Source of the DNA: Seminavis robusta
Lineage: Eukaryota; Bacillariophyta; Bacillariophyceae; Naviculales; Naviculaceae
Direction: 5' to 3'
NCBI GenBank assembly: GCA_903772945.1
Contig: CAICTM010000472.1
Coordinates: 1 to 64,000, forward strand
Length of the DNA: 64,000 nucleotides
Shown here piece after piece: positions 42,647-55,800 of the stretch. A program made the translations under genes and the position numbers. Each line of letters starts with the position of its first letter. Position 1 is the first letter of the stretch. A model generated the notes under the pieces. That model saw nothing but the letters and a program-made list of their open reading frames with translations, did no database searches and was not told the origin of the DNA.

Positions 42647-45485
42647 TGTCGATACGGTAGGTTATGATCTGATCTGATATGTAGTGAAAGGCTTGTCCTG
42701 CTGATGTGTTACTTCCCGCTTACTTCCTGCTTTATGCTGCTACAATACCTTTCTGAATAGTTATTGAGAAAGAGGTAACAACGGTGTGGTGTTGTTGCTC
42801 ACTGTTCGCGCAGGCAAATTAATTAAGCATTACCAGCTGGGTAATAGCTATTGGAGGATAATAGCTATTTTAATAGCTATTGTTTGCGGTTTGAGAGGTC
42901 TATTTTATTCAGGTAGATGCGGTAAACCATTTCTGATTTGAGAAATAACAATTGCTTACCTTAAAATAAAAATATCAAACCAGTTTACCTAAGCTTCCCA
43001 TTTGAACAGTCTTTTTGGGGTGCGATTGAATCGAAGATGACTGCCGATGCCGGAGCTCTCCCGTTTGCTGGTAGCTGCTGGTACTACTACTAGTAAACAA
43101 CCCAGAGCATCCGAACACTACAGGCTACCGGTACAGGCTATTGGTATCATAAATGCCAGCAGTCGGAAGTAAAAGCCTTCCTTTTCTAGTACTCGAGGAA
43201 AAATGGGAACTCGTGTTGTACACTGTCGTCCATAGGAGTCCATAATCCAATGGGTGACAGTTGTTCTGACGTTCTGACGAGCCTGACGGAAACAGAAATT
43301 TTTATCAGGCTTTTGTTAATAAAATCTAACTGTTGCCTTGAATAGTCCAAATAAACAAAAAGAAATCAGTGACCCTCATTTCAAGGAACAGAACAACAGA
43401 ACATTCTGCTTAATTAAAAAAGGCTTCATCAATCTCGGAATTGAGGTGGCGCTCGCCGTAAGTTCCCGTCTTGGCTTGCAGGCTTCCGGCACCCCAGGGG
43501 TACTAGCTAGCTAGTCCAAGGTCCAAGGTGCTCGGATAGATGCACGCACCCAAACAACCTCTGATGAGTAGTTCTAGGGGATGGGCATGGGCAAGCCCTA
43601 GATTGCATTGGTTAGAGCTATAATAATAGCTAGAAATACATTGAAATAGATACAGAGATAGCAACTGCAGATCCAGAATTAAAGTGACGCGACTGTTGTC
43701 AACCCAACAGAGATCAAGCCAATGATGTCCAGCCGTTCGTGAGCAAGCAAACCATGTAGAGCAGATGCGCTGCAGGATCAGCACAAAAAATGACGGGACA
43801 TCATTGATCACAGTTGGCAAAACAGTAATCAAGGCCGCATGGTTGTAAAGAATAATGGGCAGGGCGGCGCCCATATCAATATCAAGAAACCTGCCAGGGG
43901 CGGACACTGCCCTCATCAGCCAATCCCAAGCTGGGTGATGACAGCACATACCCCAAAGCAATGCTTGTGGAGGATGAGGTCGTGCCTGAAAATTTTGGTT
44001 CAGGACGACAAAGTTCTTCAGCAGTGAATTGATACCCTCGCTCATGGCAGTGGCGGGCATCAGCCTTGGCCGCTTGTCAGACCATGACACAAACTTGTTG
44101 GGTGTGCGGATGTGTGGTGTGTGGGTGCAGGTAGCCGCCGTCAGCCTCCATGCTCCATGAACTCATTGGGGCTAAGCTGTTGCACAAGATCGAGCTTGAA
44201 GATCTTCAAATCCGGCCAAGGGCCACACCGAAGGGGCCAGTGGTTCAAAAATGTCACCGGTTTGTTGAATGCACACGCCCACCTCACGCTCGTGCTCCAG
44301 CTCCATCTCCAGATCCAATGCTGCAGCAGTTGCTCCATCGTCTCAACCAGCGTGCAAGAAGCTCAAGTGATGAAGATGAGGTGACGGACAGCATGAACAA
44401 GAGTAGTTGGCAGCACAGAGGCAACAGTTCGACTCCACCGCACGACAACTCGACGAACAGTATAAGAGAGCTGCCACCACACGAGACGAGCAGGTTCAGC
44501 AGAAATCACCAGCTGTCTACCGTTATTTTAGAAAGCAACATGAGCCAAGAAGATTTCCACAATATGTATGTATGATGCAGCGGATGCCCATGGCTGCAGC
44601 GCCCGCGAAAGCTCCAGTCCCACCGGATCCAGGCCTCCCTATGATTTCACAGTTTCCGATGAGTCGAGTCGAGTTGACTGCCGGTGGAAGCTGCATGCCT
44701 GAGGAAGAACAGTTCAAGACACCAAGGGATGGTTAGAAGATTGAAGAAGAAGATTGAAAAGAAGAGATCGAGAAGAAGAACAGTTGACCATGGCTGGCAC
44801 CAGTGTTGGCCGAATTCCCTCTGCTGGTGCATCTCGGATGTTTCCTGTACTGTCTGTCCCACAGTGCTGCCAACTTCTCCTGGCATTTTGGTTGTGTTGC
44901 TCAGGCCCATGGTGCGTCCTCAGAGCGTAGGCCCCCGGTATATAGATTTGCTTCCTAGCGCTGCTTGTCGATCGTCGCATGCATGCAATGCTGGTAGCTA
45001 GAGTTGAGGCGGATACCCTTGGTTCAATCCAGGGGTGTCGTTCGCTAGGCACGAAAGATCTTGGATCTTCTAAGATTTAGAAGGGTAGATCCGGTAAATA
45101 TAGGGTTAAAGGCTGTTCATAATCATATCAAAAACTTAGTTTACCGCATCTACCTGAACTCTTAACAGATCGCGAACCCTTGGCTCTGGTTAATTGATGG
45201 ATGGATCGCGATCTTTTTTCAAGGCGCCTTGTAAACCACTCCTTGCTTGGCCTGAGTATCTATTGCATTCTAACAGCATCGATCCAACCCCTCTACCGGT
45301 ACCCCAACCCTTCTATCGTCTTATTGCCATCACCACGCGGACCTTGTCAACAAACGGCGTACCAAGAACTCTTCCTTCCTTTGGATTGTAAAGAGCAAAG
45401 TCTGAGTTAACTGCTCCCAAAAACAAATTGAAGCTGTGGTGCTCTAATAAAAACCGGTACCTGGTAGTCTAGTCTACACGGTATC
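42647..45485. other. Gene-poor region, partly bounded by inverted repeats
   Basis: Between the HMG-box gene and the coiled-coil gene. It contains the inverted-repeat-bounded segment 42908-45158. Open frames at 43503-44090 (minus, 195 codons) and 44150-44575 / 44407-44736 (plus, overlapping frames) have no recognisable domain and may be remnants of an element. The word taatagctatt is repeated three times at 42843-42880. Confidence 0.5.
42908..45158. mobile_element. Candidate element bounded by 20-bp inverted repeats
   Basis: ttcaggtagatgcggtaaac at 42908-42927 is found exactly inverted at 45139-45158, enclosing 2,251 bp. Both flanks are A/T-rich. The interior has only decayed coding pieces. 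No target duplication is obvious directly outside, so the true borders may lie further out or the match may be part of a larger palindrome. Confidence 0.45.
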
Positions 45486-47297
45486 ATGCTACTACAATCC
45501 AAAATGACGACGATGGGCACAACACTCCTGTTGTTGTTGACGATCAGTATGCTGTGGCCGACGGCTCATGGGTTGCTGATTCCTCAATCCCATGTCACTA
45601 CGTCATCTTCCACTACATCTACATGTAGTACTCGGCTGTGGGCCAAAATGCCATGGGACAATATGATGGACGACGTGTTTGCCAAAATGACGACCCCGAG
45701 CAACAATAACAATAACAACATGCCAACTACTGATAGTACTACTGATAGTAGTAACAACGACGAGCTCATGTTGGAATTGGAAGATCAATCGGATGTAGTA
45801 TTGGGCTTGCAAATTGCCTTGGACGAATTGGAATTGATTTTGGACAAGAAACAAGCCGAATTGGAAAACAAGCAAGACACCTGGAGTCAAGAAAAGACGG
45901 GACTCATTGCACAGATTGCGTCGTTGACATCGTCTATTACGCAATTTCAATCCGCACAAGAAGAAGATGAGGACGAACGAGACGAACAAGAAGCAGCCGC
46001 AGCCGATGTCCAACGAGAAATGGAACGATTGCAACGCGAATTGCGACTCTTGCAAAATCAAAAACAAAAAGTCGCACTCCGCATGGAACAAGAAAAGGAA
46101 CGCAATGATGCATTACAACAACGCGTCAACAAGGCCAATGATGCACTCGAATATGAACAAATGCTCTTTTACAAGGACAAGAAACAATTCCAAGAACGAC
46201 TTTCTGCACAACAGGCCGAGTTGCGAGGAATGCAATCCAAATTGACACAACAAGAAGCAGCCTTTGAAACCACACAAACCGAATTGGCAACATCCGTACA
46301 AACGGAACAAAATCGATTGGAGACGACACGACAAGAAATTCAAGAATTGCGACAAGACTACGAACAAGGACAACGTGAGCTCAAACAACAAGTCGCCGCA
46401 CAGGAAGTGACACTCCAACAAGCCCAACGAGAATTGGAACGACAACGCAAACAAGCGGCACGCGAAAAACAACAACTCGAACAAGAAATTGAATTGGATC
46501 AATTACGAATTGATCAAATGCAAACGACCATGGAACAACAAGCCGACAAGTTTCAAAATTGGGTCCAACCACAACTCGAACAATCCTTACAAGAAGAAAC
46601 ACTCAAAGTCGAACAATTGGAACGAAAATTACAACGAGAACAAGATCGATTTCTCATGGAAAAAACATCGTTGGAAAGTCGCATTGCCGCCGAACAAGAA
46701 CGCTTGACAATCGTCGCCAAACAATTTGTACAAACACGCTCGGCACAAAAACAAATTCGAAACGAATTACAGCAAGAACAAGAATTGATGGCAGAACAAC
46801 GAGCGACCGATCGAGCACGCATGGCACAGCGTTATGCGACGTTGCGACAATCCTTGTTGGAACGGGTGGAACGAGAAAAACGAGTGGGACGACAGGAACA
46901 ACGCACGTTGTCGGACCGGTACCGGGCGCAATTCTCCGATATGGAAAATGCCATGGCCACCATTCAAGACCAAGTGGCCAATGTCGTGACATCCAACCAC
47001 CATCTGCAAGCAAGTGTGGCCGATATGCGAACTCAAGTCCAACGAGTCTATAAGGAAACGCAAGAATCGGATCTGCGATATCAACGAGTGCTAGGGGAGC
47101 GAACGACGGAAATTGGCACGTTAGAAAGCAATATTGAAGATATGAAAGTGACCAATCAAGTACGAGGAGAAGAGATTGAACGAATGGAACACAGTTATCG
47201 TGCCGTGGTCAAATCGACTGTGGCGTTGACGGGACGACGATTGAATCGTCTCAATCCGCTGCGGTTGATCCGAAGGCGAGGTAAGAATAGTAACTAA
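45486..47297 (+). CDS. Long coiled-coil protein with N-terminal pre-sequence
   Basis: Single exon, 603 residues (597 from the Met at 45504). The start MTTMGTTLLLLLTISMLWPT followed by AHG|LLIPQS is a good signal peptide; the following Ser/Thr-rich part up to RLWAKMPWDNMMDDVFAKM could be a plastid transit region, though Phe+1 is missing (Leu instead). Residues about 85-520 are an almost unbroken coiled coil, rich in Gln, Glu, Arg and Leu. The end is basic (TGRRLNRLNPLRLIRRRGK). Gln codons are nearly all CAA, giving the DNA a CAA-rich look. It may be a plastid or endomembrane tether; the family is not recognised. Confidence 0.8.
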   Translation: MLLQSKMTTMGTTLLLLLTISMLWPTAHGLLIPQSHVTTSSSTTSTCSTRLWAKMPWDNMMDDVFAKMTTPSNNNNNNMPTTDSTTDSSNNDELMLELEDQSDVVLGLQIALDELELILDKKQAELENKQDTWSQEKTGLIAQIASLTSSITQFQSAQEEDEDERDEQEAAAADVQREMERLQRELRLLQNQKQKVALRMEQEKERNDALQQRVNKANDALEYEQMLFYKDKKQFQERLSAQQAELRGMQSKLTQQEAAFETTQTELATSVQTEQNRLETTRQEIQELRQDYEQGQRELKQQVAAQEVTLQQAQRELERQRKQAAREKQQLEQEIELDQLRIDQMQTTMEQQADKFQNWVQPQLEQSLQEETLKVEQLERKLQREQDRFLMEKTSLESRIAAEQERLTIVAKQFVQTRSAQKQIRNELQQEQELMAEQRATDRARMAQRYATLRQSLLERVEREKRVGRQEQRTLSDRYRAQFSDMENAMATIQDQVANVVTSNHHLQASVADMRTQVQRVYKETQESDLRYQRVLGERTTEIGTLESNIEDMKVTNQVRGEEIERMEHSYRAVVKSTVALTGRRLNRLNPLRLIRRRGKNSN

Positions 47298-47300
47298 TTC

Positions 47301-49827
47301 GTTGATTATTTAAAATAAAAAGTAGCCAAAGAGACAGTGCCAGACGAAGATATATAGGTAGGCATTGAAAGGCAGCAGAAAGTTCCAGAGGATAGTTAGC
47401 TGTGCTTCCAAAGAGTGCGTTTTGTTTTATAGCCACGGGGCACTCTTCAACTGCATGTACTACCGTACAGTAGTAGTTAGTTGATGTGACACCAATAGAA
47501 TTACTTCTCCCTTGCAATCCATAAGAGCAACCTTGGTGATGGCTGTGTGTGCATTAGTTGTTGATGTGTTCTCTACCCCAAAATGCATGCAGTGAAAGTT
47601 GGTTTAGACTTGCTCGGGAGAGACAGACGGAATCGTGGCGGGTACCAGGCACTGATCCCGCGTGTACGGCTCCTTTGCTTGAGATCCGTCATATCTTGCC
47701 ACAACTCACTCAGTTCTACGAAGCATACCAGCATGAAGTCCCCGAATATTTTACCACTCGAATTGAATACACCAGTCATCATTCAATTTTTGAACACATG
47801 GGACCCTGTGTTACAAGAGAGTCACTACAGCACAGCCCTGGAAACAGGATAGTCGGACACTCCCTACCATCCCTTTTCCTTACCCCTCCTGCCCCCTTCA
47901 AACTTCTTTACCAACCCCAACTCTCTTCAACAAAAAGCTCCTGATTTGTGGTGAATCATGGCTCTGACCTCTCAGTGTACAAATCCTTAGATAGCCAACA
48001 GGCGTCGCACACTCTCAGGTGCCCGGTGTGGCCGGCGAGCAGACTTGACTGTGGGAAATACCCGGGCCTCGGCTGGTGGGTCGTCCTCAAGCACATCTTG
48101 TCTGAATCCGCCCCGGTCATATCTTGCCGAGACTACCATACCAGCCAGAGATGCTCTCCCATCGATCGCTCAGCATTTCTAGAACCAGGGCTAAACCTTA
48201 GGAGATATGCCACCTGCCACCTCCCTACAAGAGTGATGGGTAAGTGCTTCTTCCCACTGTGTACGGCTCCTTTTCACTCTGTCGCTTTATAAAGCTCCCG
48301 CATCACAGCTGGCATACATATCTACCAGAAGGGATCGTCCACGAGCTCAATGGCATTCAATGGTTCTCTAGCTACTGTACCTGGTACCGTACTGTAGTCT
48401 CCTGCGGTCGATCCGCCTGTTGATTGCCGCGGCGACTTTCGTACCTCCGGGGAACTTTTTTGATTGAGAATGCATCTCCTCCGTTGTTCTTATTTGTTGG
48501 GTTGGTGCATGCTATTCCCTCCTGCCGCAGAACATACATGTATCCTTCAGCCGATACCAAGAGCAACCCGATGCGTTGCAAGAAAACTCGTTTCATCGGC
48601 AAAAAGACGTTCAATGCCGCCATGATGTCTGTTTGAAACTCGGCTTGGCTTGATTCCCCGCCGTTTTTTCGTTGTTGGTGGTGGTATCTCCGTCCTCTTT
48701 TGTTGCTGTTGTCGGGAGCCGCAACCTCAGAGTTGTGTCGAAACCTCAGAGTGCCTAGCTAGTGTCAACACACGTTGATGTCGTCCCATTCTTCCGACGC
48801 CTCTTTGGGCATTTGTTGGTGTTCTTTTAAAAGTTTGGGCATTTGTGTTGCAACGTTCTGCTTCATCCCAAAAGTCGTGATCGTCTTTCATAGCAGAGAT
48901 CACCGGGACCTGCATGGAATGGTACTACAGGGTGTTCAGTATTTGGCTATCAAAGGTCATACCGGAGTCGGCCGATAACAAGCTGAGTGAACGCTGCCCT
49001 AAGTTTTCGAGTATGGAGAACAAGATGCAAGTGTTCTTTTTACACCATTCTTTAGTTACTGTAAAAGCATTAACAAACGTCGTAAGAAGGACTGTTTTGG
49101 CGAGGAGTACACAGTTATTTAGGGGTTCAAGTTGTGTCACATAAGTAAATGTACTATATTTTACTATAGTTGAAAGCTACTATTTCAAAAGGCCATAAAT
49201 CTTCACCCAGACTGAATATCAAAAATCGGAGAACGTGTTGAGGTAGATCATTTAAAGACGAATCTCCCAATATAGGGGTTGGGGGGTCTACGTTTAAGTC
49301 CTGATATCGTTTTTACTCTGACAAAGTCATTTGAATCTAATTCTTGTACACCCTGTGTAGTAGCATAAAATGTGATCTCAATGGGACCTGGAACCAGTAA
49401 CATAAATCTCAATATATCCAGACGGGTACTTGAACTGGGGTCGGAACAAATATATCTTTTTGTACTTCACCTGTAACGTTTCACAAGGTATGGGCGAGAA
49501 TGTCCTTTCGAGGGACATGATGGCTTAAAGCATACTCGTACATGTACTGAACCTCTTTTGGCGCGCTCATACCATATAAATCCTAAAGTCATACTGTACT
49601 GTAGAAAAGAAGCGGTTGTGCCCAAGCAGCTGACAGTTGCCAGTTCGCTGTGTCATGCGGTTAACTGTGCAGCTCTGTGCCCGAAGAAACAATGTCATGC
49701 TGTATGAAGTAACAGATCTGATCACCACGTCGATCCTCATCACCACAGCAATTTGCAGGAGTTCCATCCGGCTGGAAAACTCGCCTTCGGTAAATAGCGA
49801 CAGCGAGCATAGATTATCGAACGATCG
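47301..49827. other. Intergenic, 2.5 kb
   Basis: No supported gene. Frames at 47558-47944, 47948-48292 and 48372-48636 are short, overlapping and featureless. The last 250 bp should hold the promoter of the large surface-protein gene. Confidence 0.5.
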
Positions 49828-52800
49828 ATGATGGCAAACGAAATCAATGTTGACAGTATCGAGTTCTCGGAGGTTTCGAGCCAAGAGAATCAAAGAAACC
49901 AAGATGCCGAGCTAGCCCTTGAGCTAGATCTCGGCTTTGAGGAAGAAGAAGAAGAAGACCTGGAGGAAGAAGTAGAAAAGGACGGTGACGACGCCTGGAA
50001 TGAGGCCACAACAATCGTCAACTGCATTGATGACGACCCTAGTGATTCTGCCAAAATCAGCGATGACGATTCCATTGATGTGGATGCCGAGAAGGAGAAA
50101 GCTATACGAGACGGATTCCTAGGATTTTTAGTGGGATACATCCAAAATGAGCTCTTGGGGAAAATCTTGGGGTTCTTCTCCAATATATATGCCTTGTTCC
50201 TCAAAAAGATGGGACACGGAAGCAGCGATAATGATGGTGACATTGGAGCAGAAGATCTGGCAGAGGAACTGATTGATGCTGCAGACCCTGGAGCCACAAA
50301 CTTGCTATCTCAAAATTTGACATCCATGCAATCCATTGGCCACGGAGGTGGAGGTGGTGGAGGCGGTGGTGGTGGTGGTGCTGGGGTAGGAGGAGGAATG
50401 CCAGGACCAGCTCCTCCTGGTGGTGGAGTGGGTGGTCCACCTCCTGGTGTTGCTGAGATGGCTACATCTGCGGTAGGTCTGCTTGCTATTGGCAGCTGTC
50501 TGCATGGCTCTGTAGTACTAACCCATGGACTCTATCGTCTTCCCCAAATTTGATAATTTCAGGCACAAGGTGCTGCCAGTGGAGCCGCTTCTGGAGCTGC
50601 CGGCGCGGGGGCTGCTGGAGCCACAGTCGGAGGTATGATGATATCAAATGTTCTTGGCAGTTTTAATTCTTATTGCTTACACTTCAAAAATTCTTTTCGA
50701 TATCATAGGATTGGCTGGGGTGGCTGGAGCAGCTGCCGGTGCCGGGGCAGCAACCCAAGCTGCAGTGGCAGTGAGTATTGGTAAGCCTATCAGGAAGATT
50801 CTCAGTATTTATCACAATCACAATATCTTATACTATTTCTTGTATTCATTTTTGTGAAATCAGCGGCCGTGACAGCAGCAGCAGTTTCCAGTGGAGTCGC
50901 CACACCAACACCAGCGCCAGCACGCCCCGCACTCCCTATTGTTGATGATTTCGTACCACCTGTATGCTCTGATCAGTCCCTGTTGAAGGTGGGCTTTCTT
51001 GAGCTTCAAATCATGGGAATGCCCCCAGATACCCTGTTTGATCCCCGCAAGAAGAAGCTACTTGAGGTGCTCTTTCGAGATGTCTATAACGAGCTAACGG
51101 TCAGTTGTTTGAATCAGTCCCCACAGGGTGTTGAAAAATTGGAAAGCTGGCCGAATGAACTCACACTATTGCTTCTTGTCAGGGAATGTGTTTGGATCAA
51201 TATTACCGTGTATTACACTTTGCTGAGGTTGTCCACTGGGAAACAGACTGGGGAAACTTTACTACCAACAGTACCCACAGCATCTTCTTACCAGGCTTTT
51301 TGGGGGATCTCGAAGAAGATTTTCTTGATGCAGCCACATTTGCTGGTGTTTCGAACGGCACCATCCACCTTGGCAATTCTAGCAATGGCACTGAACCACT
51401 GATGAATAGCACTGTTCTTTCCCCAGATTCCACAAACATCACTGCCTTCAACAGCTCTGTGGATACAAACTTTTCAGAATATCCCAATTCGTCTCAGGCA
51501 CCTGAGATTCCCCAAGGAAACTTGGACCCACTTGCTGAATGGCTCTACCGCACCAACACATCATTGGCAGAGTATAGAGAGCTGGTAGCCAGCAGTGTCA
51601 CCACAACCTCTTGGATGGCCCATGTTGGCTGTGTTGGTTGTCCTGACCATGAACCACTATTTGAGCTTCCTGATGGACCAGATTCCAGTTCGAGAGGAAG
51701 AAGAAAGCTGGAGCTTTCCTGTCGCTTTTCAAGGGATCAGCATGTCTTTCTCCAAAGGAAATTGAGGAACATTTTTGGGAGCCGGAACTTTGACATGGCT
51801 GAATTCTTTCCTCTCTTTGCTGCTTCCTTCGGATACAATCTTGACACCACCTTGCGCAATGACGGACAGAATGATGCTCTCGCTATTGTAAATGGGACCG
51901 AAAATGCTGATGAAGGTTTCCAGTCGTCAGTCATATTTGGCACCACTCGAGCTGTGACTCCAGATGGAGAAATTGATGCACAGTCGGAGCCTGTTAGTAG
52001 AATAGGAGGGGCCACCATCAGTCAAGCTTTGCAGCTAGTGGAAGCAAACAATGGGACTATTCGAACACCATTTGTTAACACTGAGCTTTCAACCATTGAG
52101 GAGTGCGTTGAACAAGATTCTGCTGGCAATGAACCATCAGAGTTCTGCAAGAATGTGCTTGATGATGCTGGTGTTGATTTTCAGACGTTGGGGACTTGCT
52201 TAGAAAACCCAAACTCCAATGATTGCCAGGAGATATTACCAGGTGTCATTGAGTCCTCAGAGCAACTGCTGGAGGCTGAAGACACAAGTCCAGGCAACGG
52301 AGGATATGAAGGAGTTGTGAGTGGGGATGGTGAAAATGACGCTGACAAAGGAGGGACTGTAACTATAAGTGAGACAGTCACTGAAATCCAGAATCAGGAA
52401 GAGCAGAACACTGCCAGTTTATTGGCATTGTCTGGTGTGGTAACTGATTCCCCCACTGCCACACCTACCAGCTCCCTAGAAGGTGAACAGGAGACAAAAC
52501 CAACCATTGGGTCAACATTAGAAACCCCTACAGTACCCACATGGAGTCCTTCATCCAGCCCATCAACTATGGCACCTACAGTCACCCGGGGGAGTCCTTC
52601 TGCGAGCCCATCAACTGCTACACCTACAGTTACTGCAGGAAATCCCAGCTCTGTTCCAACCAGTAGTACCCCTACAGTACCCCCAGGGAGTCCTTCTGCC
52701 AACACATCAACTAGGGCACCTACAGTCACTCCAGGGAGTCCTTCCGCAAGCCCATCAACTGCTACGCCTACAGTTACTGCAGGAAATCCCAGCTCTGCTC

Positions 52801-55800
52801 CTACCAGCGGTACCCCTACAGTATTGCCTGGAAGTCCTAGCAGCAATCCCACAACTAGTTCTCCAACAATCACCCAGGGGAACCCATCAGGCAGTCCATC
52901 AACTAGTGTACCAACGGTGATAGCAGGAAATCCCAGCTCTGCTCCAACCAGTGGTACCCCAACAGTATTCCCCGGAAGTGCTTCTCCAACAGTGACTCCA
53001 GGGAGTCCTTCTGCAAGCCCAACAAGAAAAGTGGGTAACCCTAGCTCTACTCCAGCTAGTGGAAGTCCTGCAGTATTACCAGGAAGCACCAGCAATAGCC
53101 CCACTACTGGATCTCCAACTGTGGCAATTCCGACTCCTTCCACTGGCATACCTGCTGAACACCCGGGCAGCCCCCATTCAAGTCCAGTTGCTGGCATCTA
53201 CTCTTCTGGAGTTGACACGGCTGGAACTCCAAGTGTAGCTTCCATGAACTCTCCTACGAGCCCAAATAAAGCAGCAACAACACCCCCTTTTGCAACTACA
53301 CAGGCATTGGCAGTGCCCAGCCACTCCCCACCATCAGCAGCTGATATTGCAGGAACACTTGACCCGCCATCAAGCACAACATTGGGCCCCTCATCGCAGA
53401 ACCCTACAACAATTTCTCCCAATGGACCAGCCGGCTCTCCTTCCCTTAGTGCACCAATGCCCACAACAATCGTTGCACCTACTCTTTCCTCAACCAATGA
53501 ACCAACACTCACCCCCACAGATGAACCTACATTGTTCCCCACCAGTGAACCTACTCTTTACCCAACTGATGATCCCACCGGCTCCCCGACTGTTGAGCCT
53601 ACTCTCTCCCCTTCCATTGCACCTACTCTGACTCCAACTGATGAGCCCACTCTGTTTCCACCAAGCATCCCAACAGACACCCAAGAGTTGCCCGATGGCA
53701 CCACGCCCACCACAACCTCTCCCAGCAAAACACCCAGTGCAGTACCAAGTGCCTCACCCAGTCAACTGACCAGTACTGGTGACAGCACAGAACCGAGCAT
53801 CATACCAAGTAGCCTACCCAATGCATCACCTGAGCCAAGTGTTGTTCCAAGCATCGCTGACAGCACCAATCCAAGCAGCCTGCCCAGCTCATTGTCAGAA
53901 TCAAGTATGGTTCCAAGCACCACCCCTATTGATGATGACAGCAGTATGCCAAGCAATGTTCCCAGCAGTACCTCAATCGAGCCAAGTGTGTTCCCCAGCA
54001 CGAACCCCAGTACCAGTGACAGCGCACCACCCACTGCTTGTGATGCATCTTTTGTGTCACAGGAATCCACCTACAGCATTGATTTCACTGGAGACATCAG
54101 CTCATTGGAAGACACTGCATTGACGTTAGCATTCTCGACAGCAGTAGGAACACTACACGAAGGAAGTTCTTGCCCTCCCACAATAGAGAGCGTTATTATC
54201 TCAAGCAGGCCAGGGATCAATGATGCTGCCAGTGTCAGAGTTCGTGCTAACCTGCTTTGGGGAGAAAGGAATCTGCAAACATCATCTGTTGGATTCACTG
54301 TTACAGCAATTGAAGAACAAGGAAGCACTCTCATTGCGGCTGCTCAAGAAGAACTATTCTTGGACCAGTACACGATATCCCTCGACACTGCTGGAGTTGT
54401 AGCAGCAACTGTAGTCCTCTCTGCCAGAACGTCCAATGTACCATCTGACAGGCCATCCAAGAGCCCATCACAGGAAGCATCAGGTGCACCTTCCATGATG
54501 CCATCCAACCAGCCATCAGTGTATCCCAGTGATATGCCTTCAGAACAGCCCTCAGCTAGTCCTTCCTCAAGACAGTCTCCTACTCCCAGCCCAATAACAT
54601 CAAACCCAACCAAGGCCCCATCAGCCTATCCATCAACCAGTCCAATTGTGTTTCCAAGTAGTTCTCCATCAAGAAACCCAACACCAACCCCCTCCACATT
54701 GCCAACAACGACTCCAGTCAATCCCACTGCTAGTCCAACAGCATCCAACTCACCCTCAACAAACCCATCTGAAAGCCCTACCAGCAGTCTAAGCCATGCA
54801 CCAAGTGATGGTCCATCTTCACCTCCTTCAACCCTCCCTTCTTCAATCCCGTCTGCTTACCCCTCAAAAACACCAACATCTTCCCCTTCTTCACTACCCA
54901 CTGTCACCCCGGGGAATCCCACAACAAGTCCAACAACATCGAATAGACCATCAGTAAGGCCATCGGAGAGCCCTAGTCTGAGCAATGCACCTAGCACAAC
55001 CCCATCTGTTGTTCCATCAATTGTGCCATCAAGCACCCCAAGCATCCACCCATCAAGCCTGCCGTCCATGAGTCCATCACTGGCACCATCCATGGATCCC
55101 AGCCAAAGCCCCTCAGATGCCCCCTCCCTGATGCCCAGCCTCAGGCCTTCTGAATTTCCATCTACAAACCCCAGCAGAAGTCCCTCTGACTTGCCTTCCT
55201 TCAGCCCTTCAGATATCCCCTCTTCCATCCCCAGCAGCAGTCCATCGGATTTCCCTTCAAGCATTCCCAGCTCAACTCCATCAATGGTTCCTTCTGTCAG
55301 CCCTTCAGATGGACCATCCACGCTGCCCAGTATCACCCCTTCAGATATCCCATCTTCCATCCCCAGCAGCAGTCCATCTGATATCCCTTCGAGCATTCCC
55401 AGCACAAGTCCATCAATGGTTCCTTCTGTCGGCCCGTCAGATGTACCATCCACGCTACCCAGCATCGCCCCTTCAGATTTCCCATCTTCCGACCCTAGCA
55501 GCAGTCCATCTGACATCCCTTCAAGCAGTCCCAGCACAAGTCCATCAATGGTTCCATCAGTCAGCCCTTCAGATCTCCCCTCTTCCAACCCTAGCATCAC
55601 CCCTTCAGATCTCCCCTCTACAAACCCAAGCTCTGGCCCGTCAGATGTTCCTTCTGTGGCACCATCATCAAGTCCGTCAGAGGTGCCTTCTGTCAGCCCA
55701 TCAGATCGACCATCCATGCTTCCTAGCATGAGCCCTTCAGATCTCCCCTCTACTCGCCCAAGCTCTGGTCCATCGGATGTGCCGTCTCTTAGCCCATCTG

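Noticed and set aside
43503-44090. 195-codon minus-strand frame
   Set aside because: Hydrophobic patches without domain, splice or conservation clues; not called as a gene.
44150-44736. Plus-strand frames of 141 and 109 codons
   Set aside because: They overlap in different frames, have no domain, and lie inside the candidate inverted-repeat element; kept only as possible remnants.
45005-45060. tRNA-like words (ggttcaatccaggg)
   Set aside because: No acceptor stem or anticodon arm could be built around it; no tRNA gene was found anywhere in the window by eye.
46113-47084. Several long frames on both strands over the coiled-coil gene
   Set aside because: Shadows of a CAA/GAA-rich repeat-like coding sequence; the 603-residue frame explains the region.
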